64,000 nt of DNA from Lachnospiraceae bacterium (lineage in GTDB: Bacteria > Bacillota > Clostridia > Lachnospirales > Bianqueaceae), in assembly GCA_022794035.1 (NCBI GenBank), contig JAAWDX010000014.1, positions 1 to 64,000 of the forward strand, written 5' to 3'. Both the position numbers and the translations under genes were made by a program. The notes under the pieces were generated by a model that saw only the letters and a list, made by a program, of their open reading frames with translations, was not told where the DNA came from and did no database searches. Shown here one piece after another: positions 47,078 through 56,117 of this stretch (its first letter is position 1; each line of letters begins with the position of its first letter).

Positions 47078-49444
47078 TTATCGTCCGCAACATTTTTTAT
47101 ACTTTTTCCCACTTCCACAAGGACATAATTGGTTTCGCCCAATTTTACCTTTATGCGTTTGATGATATTGAAACATTCGTCTCTCAGCCACTTCTTTTCC
47201 TAATTGGTAAATTTGATCCGATTCTTCTGGTTTGATATCTTGTGAGGTAAAACATTTCAATTCTACTTTAATAAAATTTCCAACGGAGTCAAAACTTAAA
47301 TCGATTAGATACCGATCGGGATCATTATTCCAGGACAAACATGCTAATGTATACTCTCTTTTTTGAGAATAGGAAGGCTCTATTAAGCCTTGTTGACTAA
47401 TAAAGCAGGTATATCTAAGAGAATTATCACCTATACCTGCTGCGTGTATAGGAATCTCTCTCTTTATTTCTTTTTGTCTATTTAGAACATAGTCAACCTG
47501 ATTGCAAAAGTCATTTTTAGCATCAGTGGAAAAATTCAAAAAGTAATTGGCGATGGATGAACGTCCTTCAATAGATTCGACTTCTAAATATGAAATTATC
47601 CTAAGAAATAAATCTGGGATATTAGGTAAAGGTTTCTTCGGAAATAATTGGGGATGATATAATTTGCAAAAATAATCATCTAAATCTTCACGATACCCAA
47701 TAAAATTCCCAACAGATCCTGGGGGAATAATATCCGTTTGGAAGCAATAACAATTATGTTTAATATACATTCCCAAATGATCTAATTCACCATTTAACGC
47801 CAGCTTAGATTCTTGAGTGGCTAAACTTCTTTGTTGAAGAAAATGCAAAAACATTAAAGGCGAATTGAAATATTCTCTATAAACCATCAAATCATCAACA
47901 GCAATACTTATAGCATTGCTTTTTAATTGCATAAAACGTAGTTTTTCAGCTTTGGCCGCAAACGCATTGATATTGTCTATTGTTACCGACATCATAAATA
48001 TCGAAGATATTTTATCCATATCTATAACAGCTTTGACTTTATGATTTTCATCGTATAGTAACGGCTGGGATTTTCCTGTCAAATAGTCTTTTGTTCGTTG
48101 ACACTGCCAGTCAGCTTTTTCTATTAAAGACTTGTATGATTTTATATGAGCGTGAAAATCCAAAATTGGAGGGGTATAGACAAAAGAGCCTGCCTTAACT
48201 TCTACAATTATAAGAACATCATCATATAAAACAATGAGATCATTTTCGGCAGCCTGTTTCATCGAATTATTGATCGGATAATAGTTTGAACGGTAAGTTA
48301 AACAATGTGGTAGAAGTGATTGGAAAATATTTTCGACCATTTTTTCGCTGGCTACTTGCTGATTATCCGACCATCTGTAATGAGGTCTTAATCGAGTAAT
48401 AGTTTTTTGAATTACTCTATAAAAATTATCAATAAATGAATAGTAGTCAAAACAATAAGAAATATTATTTATTCTGATAAACGGACGTTTAAATACCGGC
48501 AAATCTATAATAGGCCAGCCCGCAAAGGGAGAGTCATTAAAAAAATTTGTATTATCATTAAGTTCCCAAGACAGTTCTTTAATAAAGTTCTCTGGCCATT
48601 GTGTAACCTTAGCTACATCGCGCAATTGTGTCCCGAAAAATTTATTGTAAAAGTCCTCGCCTTCTTGCTTATGCTCAGCAAAAAAAGTATCTTGGTCTTC
48701 AACTTCATAATTTTGAAATTCTTCAAAAATATTCTGAAATTGATTAAGAGCATCCGCCTTTGCTTGTGTCAACGAATATTGCAATTTGGAAATACCGTTA
48801 ATAATATCCTCCGTACTAATTCCGAATATATCTTTAAAGATATCGTCGTGTTCTTTTAAAAGTTCCTGGTAGTATTCTATTTCGAATACCTGGTAACGAT
48901 TACCTCTTACCAAATACATCATCTGTGCTTCAACTATACTTTTTAAAATGTCATCTTCTATTCCTGGAAGTAAATCTTCTAATTTTGCTCCCCAGAAAAT
49001 ATAGAAATTTTGTATAAGGATGTGAAGGTCTTCAATATCTTTTAAAATTTCATGAAACAAAGGGGGTGGATCACCATCCAGATGTTCAAGCGAATTACAT
49101 GAAGCTGAGACTAAAACGCTTTGTATGTACTCAGTTGCTCTTACAATAGGGATATCTTGAAAAGAACCTTGAGATTCCGAAAACAAGTTTATAAAAGTCA
49201 GTAGTCCCATGTCAGAAGAGAACGACAAAAGTTGAATAGGATCACATCTTAAGATTTTTTCTTTTATAGCAGAAATTTTCTCATTTACCTTTTGGATTTC
49301 CTCGAAATATTTTGACTTTAAATATGCAGTTAACTGTTTATGCTGATTTGACGACATATTATTTTTTAGCACGATATGTTTACCAAAACGAGCTAATTCA
49401 GCTAAGCCATTATTAAAGTACTCATCAGGAGCTATTCTTTTCAT
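47078..49444 (-). CDS. PD-(D/E)XK nuclease-like protein with C-terminal SEC-C zinc motif
   Basis: 788 residues. The N-terminal 340 residues are helical and unrecognised. The middle has AENDLIVLYDDVLIIVEVKAG: Asp402 then Glu415-x-Lys417, the spacing of a PD-(D/E)XK nuclease core, preceded by a helix with Glu at about 367. The C-terminal GRNQLCPCGSGKKYKKCCG (about 769-787) is a complete SEC-C zinc-binding motif. The combination suggests a DNA- or RNA-cutting protein, plausibly anti-phage given its neighbours. No ATPase domain is visible, so it may work alone. Identification rests on short motifs only. Confidence 0.6.
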   Translation of the reverse strand: MKRIAPDEYFNNGLAELARFGKHIVLKNNMSSNQHKQLTAYLKSKYFEEIQKVNEKISAIKEKILRCDPIQLLSFSSDMGLLTFINLFSESQGSFQDIPIVRATEYIQSVLVSASCNSLEHLDGDPPPLFHEILKDIEDLHILIQNFYIFWGAKLEDLLPGIEDDILKSIVEAQMMYLVRGNRYQVFEIEYYQELLKEHDDIFKDIFGISTEDIINGISKLQYSLTQAKADALNQFQNIFEEFQNYEVEDQDTFFAEHKQEGEDFYNKFFGTQLRDVAKVTQWPENFIKELSWELNDNTNFFNDSPFAGWPIIDLPVFKRPFIRINNISYCFDYYSFIDNFYRVIQKTITRLRPHYRWSDNQQVASEKMVENIFQSLLPHCLTYRSNYYPINNSMKQAAENDLIVLYDDVLIIVEVKAGSFVYTPPILDFHAHIKSYKSLIEKADWQCQRTKDYLTGKSQPLLYDENHKVKAVIDMDKISSIFMMSVTIDNINAFAAKAEKLRFMQLKSNAISIAVDDLMVYREYFNSPLMFLHFLQQRSLATQESKLALNGELDHLGMYIKHNCYCFQTDIIPPGSVGNFIGYREDLDDYFCKLYHPQLFPKKPLPNIPDLFLRIISYLEVESIEGRSSIANYFLNFSTDAKNDFCNQVDYVLNRQKEIKREIPIHAAGIGDNSLRYTCFISQQGLIEPSYSQKREYTLACLSWNNDPDRYLIDLSFDSVGNFIKVELKCFTSQDIKPEESDQIYQLGKEVAERRMFQYHQTHKGKIGRNQLCPCGSGKKYKKCCGR

Positions 49445-49546
49445 TATTCTTCTTCACCTATCTGTTTCAACCACATAATAAGGCTATCAATCGTTTTACG
49501 GTTTGTAGCCAATGATATTTAGTACTTATAAATTTTCAATTTATTC

Positions 49547-50584
49547 TTAGTCATAGCTTTGATTTTTTTCTTGCTCATTTATTTGCAATAAACTTTCATC
49601 CCACAATGGTTCATCTTCTGGAAAAACTTCATCGTGAGTTTTGAAATACGCCTCTCTAATTACATCTATCCAATGGTTGATATTTTGCATTTGAATGATC
49701 GTATCACTCTCTGGAAAAAGGGTGAAAAACATAGCAGAAATTTGAGCGAGAGAAATTGCAGAATGTTCTCCTGGTGTTGTAATTCCATAGTCACTTCGTC
49801 CTACGGGTATCACAGGATGAGTCCCCATATTGCAAAGCCTGCCAAATGTACCTTGTGGTGAAGCATGAACAGTTTTATTTGCAAGGTCATATTGCCTTTT
49901 CCAAACATCTGAATTAATATCGCAAGCTTTTTGTATATCATTAAATGTAATGTGTTTTTTCTTTATTGAAAAGATTTTACTTTCTCTTGCCCATTCGTAT
50001 CGATCATCGGTTTCTGATGCTTCATAAAACTTTTTTGCAATATTTTCTCCATATTGTATGATAAATGAGCTTATAATGGACAACTCATACATAGAACGCC
50101 AGCGAGCATATGCCCCATCAGCAAATCCGTTTTTCATTAAAGTAATTATTTCGAGAAATTCCTGCAAAGCACGTCCGTGAATATGTTGCATTACAACGTA
50201 TGTCCAGTACTTTGCTTGGAATTCATCTTTAGATAACGATTCAACATATTCTGAATATGACTCTGCCGCTTCTAAAGTCATAATATACATTGCTTCAGAA
50301 GCCACAAATGCACGATACCATTTCTGCTCTTGATGAGCTATAAATTCCTGTTCGTCTGCCCGAAATCCCATAACTTCTTCAAACATAGTGGATTTCATAA
50401 ATGAAAAGGTATCTTTTGCTGCGTCTTTCATCATATCATTAAACAGTACTTGAATATCCAAAGATTCAAAATGATCCAAAATTTTTTTAGCTTCTTCTTC
50501 CGTTTCTGCCTTATTAATTTCTTCTTCTAAAGTGGATTTTATGGCTTTTGAAAAAAGTTCCGCAAGGCTTTCGGTTCGTGACAT
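49547..50584 (-). CDS. DUF5677-like protein
   Basis: 345 residues from the ATG at 50584 (AAAGGAAA at suitable distance). The N-terminal 100 residues are acidic and helical. The central part (GFADGAYARWRSMYELSIISSFI, ...DRYEWARESK, ...YDLANKTVHASPQGT) resembles DUF5677, a helical family often found with restriction or abortive-infection genes. RWRSMYEL and NKTVHAS are its best conserved blocks. Function is unknown. It lies between the nuclease-like gene and a KilA-N gene on the same strand. Confidence 0.6.
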   Translation of the reverse strand: MSRTESLAELFSKAIKSTLEEEINKAETEEEAKKILDHFESLDIQVLFNDMMKDAAKDTFSFMKSTMFEEVMGFRADEQEFIAHQEQKWYRAFVASEAMYIMTLEAAESYSEYVESLSKDEFQAKYWTYVVMQHIHGRALQEFLEIITLMKNGFADGAYARWRSMYELSIISSFIIQYGENIAKKFYEASETDDRYEWARESKIFSIKKKHITFNDIQKACDINSDVWKRQYDLANKTVHASPQGTFGRLCNMGTHPVIPVGRSDYGITTPGEHSAISLAQISAMFFTLFPESDTIIQMQNINHWIDVIREAYFKTHDEVFPEDEPLWDESLLQINEQEKNQSYD

Positions 50585-50609
50585 AATCATTTTCCTTTCA
50601 CCCTTTCCA

Positions 50610-51206
50610 TTACTTAATATCTGTTTCCATTCTTGAACTCATGAAATACTTCAGTACCTCATATCGAAACTGCATATCATTCCACATTTCAAAATCACAG
50701 GCAATAAACGGGTGAGCCATTGTGCCTCCGTTTTTGCCTCGCTTGGATTCAAGTCCGATAGCGTTCACAGTTTCAATCCATCTCTTTGGCGTCAATGTAT
50801 AAGAAGGAGAGCGAACATCTTTCAGCAACTTTTGAAATGCTTCCTCGTTGAATTGCTTATTGTTATTGCGCTCCCATTCTCCAAGAAACGCAATCGTATT
50901 TCTGCTGCGCAGCCAGCTTTGAATCAGATAACTCGGATTATCCGGTTGGAATCTCCTCGTAATATCTGTCAGTGATATAGGCTCATCCGTCGGGCGCAAA
51001 TATTTGTATACTGTGTCTTCCAGATATGCATTCATTTTAGGCTCATATATAGATGTCTCGCCTTTACTCATCGCCTCAAATAGAGTATCGCGGATATCTT
51101 CCCAATCCTTTGGATGAAGTTCAACTTTATCATTTACCCGTTTTAGGAACTCCTCACGCGTTATAGCATAAGCCCACAGTAATTCTGTTTTGATTGCTCG
51201 TCCCAT
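50610..51206 (-). CDS. KilA-N domain protein, possibly C-terminally shortened
   Basis: 198 residues. Residues about 60-190 match the KilA-N DNA-binding domain of phage antirepressors: ISLTDITRRF, IAFLGEWERNNNKQFN, SYTLTPKRWIETVNAIGL, KRGKNGGTMAHPFIACDFEMW. The usual C-terminal extension after the domain is short. It overlaps the recombinase fragment upstream by 46 bp. Probably a prophage or mobile-element leftover, or a regulator derived from one. Confidence 0.7.
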   Translation of the reverse strand: MGRAIKTELLWAYAITREEFLKRVNDKVELHPKDWEDIRDTLFEAMSKGETSIYEPKMNAYLEDTVYKYLRPTDEPISLTDITRRFQPDNPSYLIQSWLRSRNTIAFLGEWERNNNKQFNEEAFQKLLKDVRSPSYTLTPKRWIETVNAIGLESKRGKNGGTMAHPFIACDFEMWNDMQFRYEVLKYFMSSRMETDIK

Positions 51207-51556
51207 TCATCCTCATCCTCTATAACTCGATTTGGATTTCGGCAATTACTTTCCTTCAGATTTTCTACAGCTTCAAACATCTCATGGCTAACGATACCAA
51301 AGGTGTATTTGTAGTTATTTAATAACTTATTCAAAACGTCCCGGCTCCATTTTTCTTTCCCGGATGGAGACGGTATCTGTGTTTCAAATAAGTACTGCTG
51401 GATATCTTCTAAACTGTTTCCGTTCAAATAAAGTGCGAATATCCTTGCAACAACTGCTGCTTTATCAGGTATCGTTTCAACAATACCGTCTTTATTTCGA
51501 CGGAATTCATAACAAACCTTGCCGAAAATCTTTGATTCAATATAAGACAATTTCAT
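51161..51556 (-). pseudogene. Serine-recombinase 'Recombinase' domain without the catalytic domain
   Basis: 131 codons. DKAAVVARIFALYLNGNSLEDIQQYL, IPSPSGKEKWSRDVLNKLLNNYKYTFGIVSHEMFEAVENL follows the Recombinase-domain pattern of large serine integrases. The N-terminal resolvase domain with the catalytic serine and the C-terminal zinc/coiled-coil part are absent. It has its own ribosome binding site (AAAGGAAA) and ATG, so it may be expressed as a small DNA-binding protein. Otherwise it is a decay product. Confidence 0.65.
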
Positions 51557-51710
51557 ATCAAAATTTCCTTTCTAATTATATCACTAATTTGTGTGTTTAA
51601 CAATAATAAAATAGATATTAGTGGATTTTCAATTTTCTTTGGGCTGTTGCTTATAGCTATAACACGCAAATTAGTGTATTTATAAATTGTAATTTCAACG
51701 ACAAAAGAAA

Positions 51711-51743
51711 AAACGACCCGATTTTCATCAAAACCAAGTCGTT
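51711..51743 (-). terminator. Intrinsic terminator, - strand
   Basis: AACGAC (51712-51717) pairs with GTCGTT (51738-51743), with CGATTTT/AAAAC pairing inside. On the - strand a run of T residues and TCTTTTG follow. It lies downstream of the methyltransferase/hydrolase gene, in the gap 51557-51948 that also holds the hairpin at 51787 and the tRNA fragment. Confidence 0.6.
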
Positions 51744-51786
51744 ATCAATGCCATAATTCTATTTTTAGCCTATTTGTGGATAAAAG

Positions 51787-51822
51787 AAGAGACAAACCTG
51801 CCCTAAAACAAGTTTGTCTCTT
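51787..51822. terminator. Intrinsic terminator hairpin beside the tRNA remnant
   Basis: An 11-bp perfect stem AAGAGACAAAC/GTTTGTCTCTT (51787-51797 with 51812-51822) followed by TTT on the + strand and by CTTTTATCC on the - strand. It sits 3 bp beyond the 3' end of the tRNA-like sequence. Confidence 0.75.
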
Positions 51823-51824
51823 TT

Positions 51825-51905
51825 TGGCGAAGGGGATGGGATTTGAACCCTTGTGCGATTGCTCGCAAACTGATTTCGAATCACCCCTATTATAACCACT
51901 TCGAT
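51825..51905 (-). pseudogene. Truncated tRNA-Ser(CGA)-like sequence
   Basis: On the - strand a T arm (GGGTTCAAATCCC), a long variable arm (TTGCGAGCAATCGCA) and an anticodon arm with loop TTCGAAA, anticodon CGA (51876-51878), are clear. A D-arm-like CGAAGTGGTT is also present. The 5' sequence does not pair with the 3' acceptor strand CCCCTTCG, so the gene is broken or recombined at its 5' end. This is the pattern expected at an old integration (att) site. Confidence 0.65.
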
Positions 51906-51948
51906 ACTGGTCTGTATTCAATTAATCTAATGAATATAGCCGTCCATC

Positions 51949-53616
51949 TCACCCTACCAACTCCCTCAACAATTTAACCCCCAACACAGTTGCAGGGATC
52001 CGATAGCTCGGTGAGAGATTAGAGAGCACAACAACCGCCGTCCCGGTTTCAACATGAAAGCCCAAATAGCTGTTATAATCCCCTGTACCGCCATTGTGCC
52101 ATATGATTCCATTTTCGTTATCGATGATCCAGGACATTCCAATCCCATCCATACGAATGCCGAGGGTCTCATAAAATTCGGGAGTAGCGTTGATCATGTC
52201 AATTTGCTGATGGCATTCTGTAAAAAGCGGATTGCCTGCAAGCTGCATTTGTGCATATAAAAGTAAATCCGATATATCGGATTTGAGCGCGCCTGCGGGC
52301 AGATAAGCATCTTCATATTTCCAGTCCCAATAGTTTCCTAGATCTCCGTCTTCTGCAAAAACTCCCGTGTTTTTTAAGCCGAGGTCATTTTGTACAAAGT
52401 CATTTATCAGCATTGGATAGTCGGTGTCATATACCGTTTCAAGCACAAGCCCTAGAACTGCATAGCCAAAGTTAGAATAGGTAAAATCGTGGTTTTCTGT
52501 ACCTGCATTTAGATCACCTGCTTTATCAAGCACCATTTCCTTGGTGATACCATAAAAATCATTTCGACCGATAAGAAAATTGATAATCATTGGAGCTTCA
52601 AAATAATAGCTTTCATATCCCGACGTGTGTGTTAAGAGTTCTTTGATTGTTGGATATTTACCGCCTTCGGGGAGAGAAAGATAGGTATCGATTGTACGAT
52701 CAAGATTGATTTTTCCTTCAGTAGCAGCCTTGTAGATCAGAGCAGCAGTGAAGGTTTTGGTTAGAGAGCCGATTTCGTATGTATGGAGCTCAGCGGGGAG
52801 TTCTTTTCCATCTTGACCATAGACGGTATAGGATGACTGTCCATCCTTTATAATTCCGACGGTTATGACGGCATCAGGATTGTTTTTCGTTGTATAGGAA
52901 AGAGCCTCTGCGAAAGTGAGATCCGGCAGTTTATTCATCTGTCTCGTACCGTAAATCGCATAGACACTCAAACCCAGAACCACACAAAGCATGATGGAAA
53001 TGACCCTGATAACCCTCCTTTTCTTTGAACGCGGTCTGTCAAAAATGAAATACCGGCCCGTGCACTTTTGATACGCAGTATAGGCTTCGCCAAAGACCTT
53101 GGTCAGGTATTTTTCCTCCTGTAATATCTGCAGGTGGAGCATGACAGCAGCGTAAAGCACGAAAATCAAATGCAGATAATTGAAAAATGCGATCAGCACA
53201 CCGAAATACAAGAGGTCGAATCCGAGAAAAGCGGGATTTCGGCTGATACGATATATACCGGTTGTGACAAGCTCGGTTTTGTCCTTTTCGGGTATGCCGG
53301 CGCGCCAGCTGTCTCTCATTGTTTTCATAGCTGCGATGAAAATAAGAACGCCGAGGGCTGCAAGAGCTATGCCTATCCAGGCATAAGAGGATTTCCACAT
53401 GCGGAAACTGCATATAACGCTGATTAGCTCTACGGCAACGACCAGATAGGTGGCGATTTTCATCAGTATTTCGATGATCAGCAGTCTTCGGGGCTTGCGG
53501 CCCTTGCCGATCTGATTCGTTTTTAGGCCTTTTCGGCGCTGCAGCATCATTTTAGTAAAGTATGCAATATAAAATACTGCGATTATGGCGAGAGCCACAA
53601 TTTGTATCAATTTCAT
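51949..53616 (-). CDS. Fusion of isoprenylcysteine-methyltransferase-like membrane domain and serine hydrolase
   Basis: 555 residues from the ATG at 53616 (AAAGGA 9 bp upstream). Residues 1-195 form a PEMT/ICMT-like membrane methyltransferase with several helices and the SAM-site pattern TTGIYRISRNPAFLG...EEKYLTKVFGEAYTAYQK. After another helix (about 203-221) comes an extracellular class C beta-lactamase-like hydrolase: SLTK (Ser284, Lys287), YSN (Tyr380-Asn382) and HNGG near the end. All three catalytic motifs are present, so the hydrolase is likely active on peptides or esters outside the cell. The joining of these two activities is unusual; the substrate is unknown. Confidence 0.85.
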   Translation of the reverse strand: MKLIQIVALAIIAVFYIAYFTKMMLQRRKGLKTNQIGKGRKPRRLLIIEILMKIATYLVVAVELISVICSFRMWKSSYAWIGIALAALGVLIFIAAMKTMRDSWRAGIPEKDKTELVTTGIYRISRNPAFLGFDLLYFGVLIAFFNYLHLIFVLYAAVMLHLQILQEEKYLTKVFGEAYTAYQKCTGRYFIFDRPRSKKRRVIRVISIMLCVVLGLSVYAIYGTRQMNKLPDLTFAEALSYTTKNNPDAVITVGIIKDGQSSYTVYGQDGKELPAELHTYEIGSLTKTFTAALIYKAATEGKINLDRTIDTYLSLPEGGKYPTIKELLTHTSGYESYYFEAPMIINFLIGRNDFYGITKEMVLDKAGDLNAGTENHDFTYSNFGYAVLGLVLETVYDTDYPMLINDFVQNDLGLKNTGVFAEDGDLGNYWDWKYEDAYLPAGALKSDISDLLLYAQMQLAGNPLFTECHQQIDMINATPEFYETLGIRMDGIGMSWIIDNENGIIWHNGGTGDYNSYLGFHVETGTAVVVLSNLSPSYRIPATVLGVKLLRELVG

Positions 53617-53748
53617 TTTCATCCATCCTTTCCAGGCCATTGTAGCATATGCATGTGAATTTTTCTATTTATTTTATCCTGCAGGTGTGTATAATAAATC
53701 ATGTTAGGGACTGAGAAAAGCTGTGCAGCACTGTAAGGAGGAGATATA

Positions 53749-54621
53749 ATGCACTTTGTGGAGGCAAAAGGAATATTATCAGCTAAAAATGGGATGAATT
53801 TGTACCGCGGCTGTTCGCATGGGTGCATTTATTGCGACTCCAGAAGCAGATGCTATCATATGGAGCATGCTTTTGAAGATATTGAGGTCAAAGCCAATGC
53901 AATTGAATTATTGGAACATGCGCTTATCCATAAGCGCAAAAAGTGTATGATAGGCACCGGTTCGATGACGGATCCTTATATTCCGCTGGAAATGGAGCTG
54001 GGGCATGTCAGAAAGGCGCTGCAGCTTATCTATGAGCATGGGTTTGGCTTTACGGTTATTACAAAATCCAGCCGCATTGTCAGAGATATAGATCTTTTGC
54101 AGAAAATCAATGAGAGAGCAAAATGCGTTGTGCAGATGACGCTGACTACGTATGATGAAGGGCTCTGTAAAAAGCTGGAGCCGAACGTAAGCACGACGTC
54201 AGAGCGTTTTGAGGTGCTGAAAACGCTGAGAGATGCAGGAATACCGACGGTGGTATGGCTTTCGCCGATTCTGCCGTTTATTAACGATACCAAGGAAAAT
54301 ATTGCGGGCATCCTGGATATGTGTGCAGAGGCGAAAACGTATGGCATTCTTTGCTTTGGAATGGGGCTGACGCTCCGGGAGGGCAATCGGGAATATTTTT
54401 ATGAGCAGTTAGACAGAGTGTTTCCGGGTCTAAAGGAAAAATATATCCGTACATATGGAAATCAGTATATGATAGAAAGCGCGAATAGCAGAGAGTTAAT
54501 GCGGTTTTTTCATCGGAGATGTGAGGAAGAGGGAATTGTGCATCATAATGAGCTGATATTTGAGTATTTGCATTCTATGGAAGAGAAGAAGGGGAGCGAG
54601 CAATTGAGTATTTGGGATTGA
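53749..54621 (+). CDS. Radical SAM protein, SplB/Rv2578c-like
   Basis: 290 residues with AAGGAGGAG before the ATG. The 4Fe-4S motif CSHGCIYC (Cys22, Cys26, Cys29) follows NLYRGC, as in spore-photoproduct-lyase-like radical SAM proteins. GTGSMTDPYIPLE, TVITKSSRIVRD and VWLSPILPFIND outline the barrel. True SplB is longer and has a C-terminal reactive Cys; the Rv2578c-like short group is uncharacterised. A TATAAT at 53690-53695 may be its promoter. It is a single gene. Confidence 0.85.
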   Translation: MHFVEAKGILSAKNGMNLYRGCSHGCIYCDSRSRCYHMEHAFEDIEVKANAIELLEHALIHKRKKCMIGTGSMTDPYIPLEMELGHVRKALQLIYEHGFGFTVITKSSRIVRDIDLLQKINERAKCVVQMTLTTYDEGLCKKLEPNVSTTSERFEVLKTLRDAGIPTVVWLSPILPFINDTKENIAGILDMCAEAKTYGILCFGMGLTLREGNREYFYEQLDRVFPGLKEKYIRTYGNQYMIESANSRELMRFFHRRCEEEGIVHHNELIFEYLHSMEEKKGSEQLSIWD

Positions 54622-54663
54622 ATCGTGGTAGAAAATAAAATCTATTCAATCTGCCTGATTGGA

Positions 54664-54692
54664 TTGACTTGATTGAGTTGATTTGCTATACT
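54664..54692 (+). promoter_or_regulatory. Promoter for the AlbA/Schlafen-type gene
   Basis: TTGACT (54664-54669), a 17-bp spacer, TATACT (54687-54692). Confidence 0.7.
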
Positions 54693-54726
54693 GATGTTAC
54701 TCTACTGGGAGAGGAGGGCCGATATT

Positions 54727-56076
54727 ATGTTTTTTCAGGAGAGTGAAACGATAGAGTTAAAGGAAATAATGGTTGATGATGTGAAGAAGGAGCTGATTGC
54801 TTTTGCAAATGGCGAGGGCGGAATGCTTTATATTGGTGTAAGGGATGATGGAACGGTCGTTGGAGTGGAGAATCCTGATCAGGTTTCTCTGCAGATTAGC
54901 AATATGGCACGGGATGCGATTAAACCGGATATTACGATGTTTCTGCATTATGAAACGCTGGAAATCGAGAGTAAAAAAATTGTGGCAGTCCGTGTCCAGC
55001 GGGGAACGGACCGTCCCTATTATATTGCAAAAAAGGGACTTAGACCGGCGGGGGTCTATGTTCGGCAGGGGTATTCTTCTGTGCCGGCTACGGATAATGC
55101 GATTCGCAGCATGATTAAGGAGACGGATGGAGATCGCTTTGAAGCGATGCGTTCTTTGAGGCAGGAGCTTACTTTTGAGGCGGTGAAAAAGGAGTTTGAA
55201 AGCCGCAATCTGGAATTTAGCGCGCAGCAGATGAGGACTTTGAAGCTGATGGATCATAATGGCATTTATACCAATCTTGCCATGCTGCTGTCAGAGCAGT
55301 GCAGCCACAGTATTAAGGCAGCTGTTTTTCAAGGAAATGATCAGGCGGTATTTAGGGATCGGCGTGAGTTTGTCGGTTCTTTGCTGCAGCAATTAAATGA
55401 GGCATATGCGTTTATTGATTTTCGTAATCAGACGCATGCAACCTTCAGTGGGCTTTTGCGGACGGATACCAGAGATTATCCGGAGGTAGCGGTGCGGGAG
55501 GCGCTTTTAAATCTGCTGGTGCATCGCGATTATTCTTTTAGCGCTAGTGCCTTGATCAGTATCTATGCCGATAGGATTGAATTTGTATCCATCGGCGGCT
55601 TATTGCCGGGAATTGAGCTGGAGGATATCATGATGGGGGTTTCTATATGCAGAAATCAGGATCTGGCTAATATATTCTATCGTTTGCAGTTGATAGAGGC
55701 ATATGGGACCGGAATGGGAAAAATCATGAAGGCCTATGAAGGTACAGCGAAAAAACCGACGATTGAAGTAACGCAAAATGCCTTTAAGATTACGCTGCCC
55801 AATATCAATACTGTATATGAGGCGGAGCCCGCGGCGGCGTCTTCTGTGATGATGCTACATGAGGCAGTGGCGACGCAGTTTGGAAAACTGGACCCCGATG
55901 AGCGCAGGGTACTAGAGCTCGTGAGCAATCAAGGTAAGGTGACGAGAAAGGATGTAGAGGACCTGCTGGAGGTAAGCGCTTCTACGGCCTCGCGGATTCT
56001 CAGGCGGCTGGTAAAGGGCGATCTGCTGACGCCGCAGGGCAAGGCGCGGAGGATCAAATATATCCTGTCCAAATAA
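54727..56076 (+). CDS. Schlafen/AlbA_2-domain ATP-binding regulator with C-terminal winged helix
   Basis: 449 residues from the ATG at 54727, chosen for GGAGAGGAGGG upstream. The N-terminal AlbA_2 domain (about 1-125) starts ESETIELKE and has FANGEGGMLYIGVRDDGTVVG. The middle is a GHKL-like or helicase-like region (VAVREALLNLLVHRDYS, EAYGTGMGKIM). The C-terminal winged helix (about 385-449: VLELVSNQGKVTRKDVEDLLEVSASTASRILRRL) should bind DNA. Members are usually annotated as transcriptional regulators of unknown signal. The gene ends at a strong shared terminator. Confidence 0.8.
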   Translation: MFFQESETIELKEIMVDDVKKELIAFANGEGGMLYIGVRDDGTVVGVENPDQVSLQISNMARDAIKPDITMFLHYETLEIESKKIVAVRVQRGTDRPYYIAKKGLRPAGVYVRQGYSSVPATDNAIRSMIKETDGDRFEAMRSLRQELTFEAVKKEFESRNLEFSAQQMRTLKLMDHNGIYTNLAMLLSEQCSHSIKAAVFQGNDQAVFRDRREFVGSLLQQLNEAYAFIDFRNQTHATFSGLLRTDTRDYPEVAVREALLNLLVHRDYSFSASALISIYADRIEFVSIGGLLPGIELEDIMMGVSICRNQDLANIFYRLQLIEAYGTGMGKIMKAYEGTAKKPTIEVTQNAFKITLPNINTVYEAEPAAASSVMMLHEAVATQFGKLDPDERRVLELVSNQGKVTRKDVEDLLEVSASTASRILRRLVKGDLLTPQGKARRIKYILSK

Positions 56077-56078
56077 GA

Positions 56079-56117
56079 AAAAGCTGTGAAGATAAATCAT
56101 CTTCACAGCTTCTTTTT
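56079..56117. terminator. Bidirectional terminator between convergent genes
   Basis: A 13-bp stem AAGCTGTGAAGAT/ATCTTCACAGCTT (56081-56093 with 56099-56111), followed by CTTTTTT on the + strand and TTTTC on the - strand. Confidence 0.9.

Noticed and set aside
46897-47142. 81-codon - strand frame next to the SEC-C gene
   Set aside because: It overlaps the SEC-C coding end, the tRNA remnant and the hairpin, and shows no protein-like conservation.
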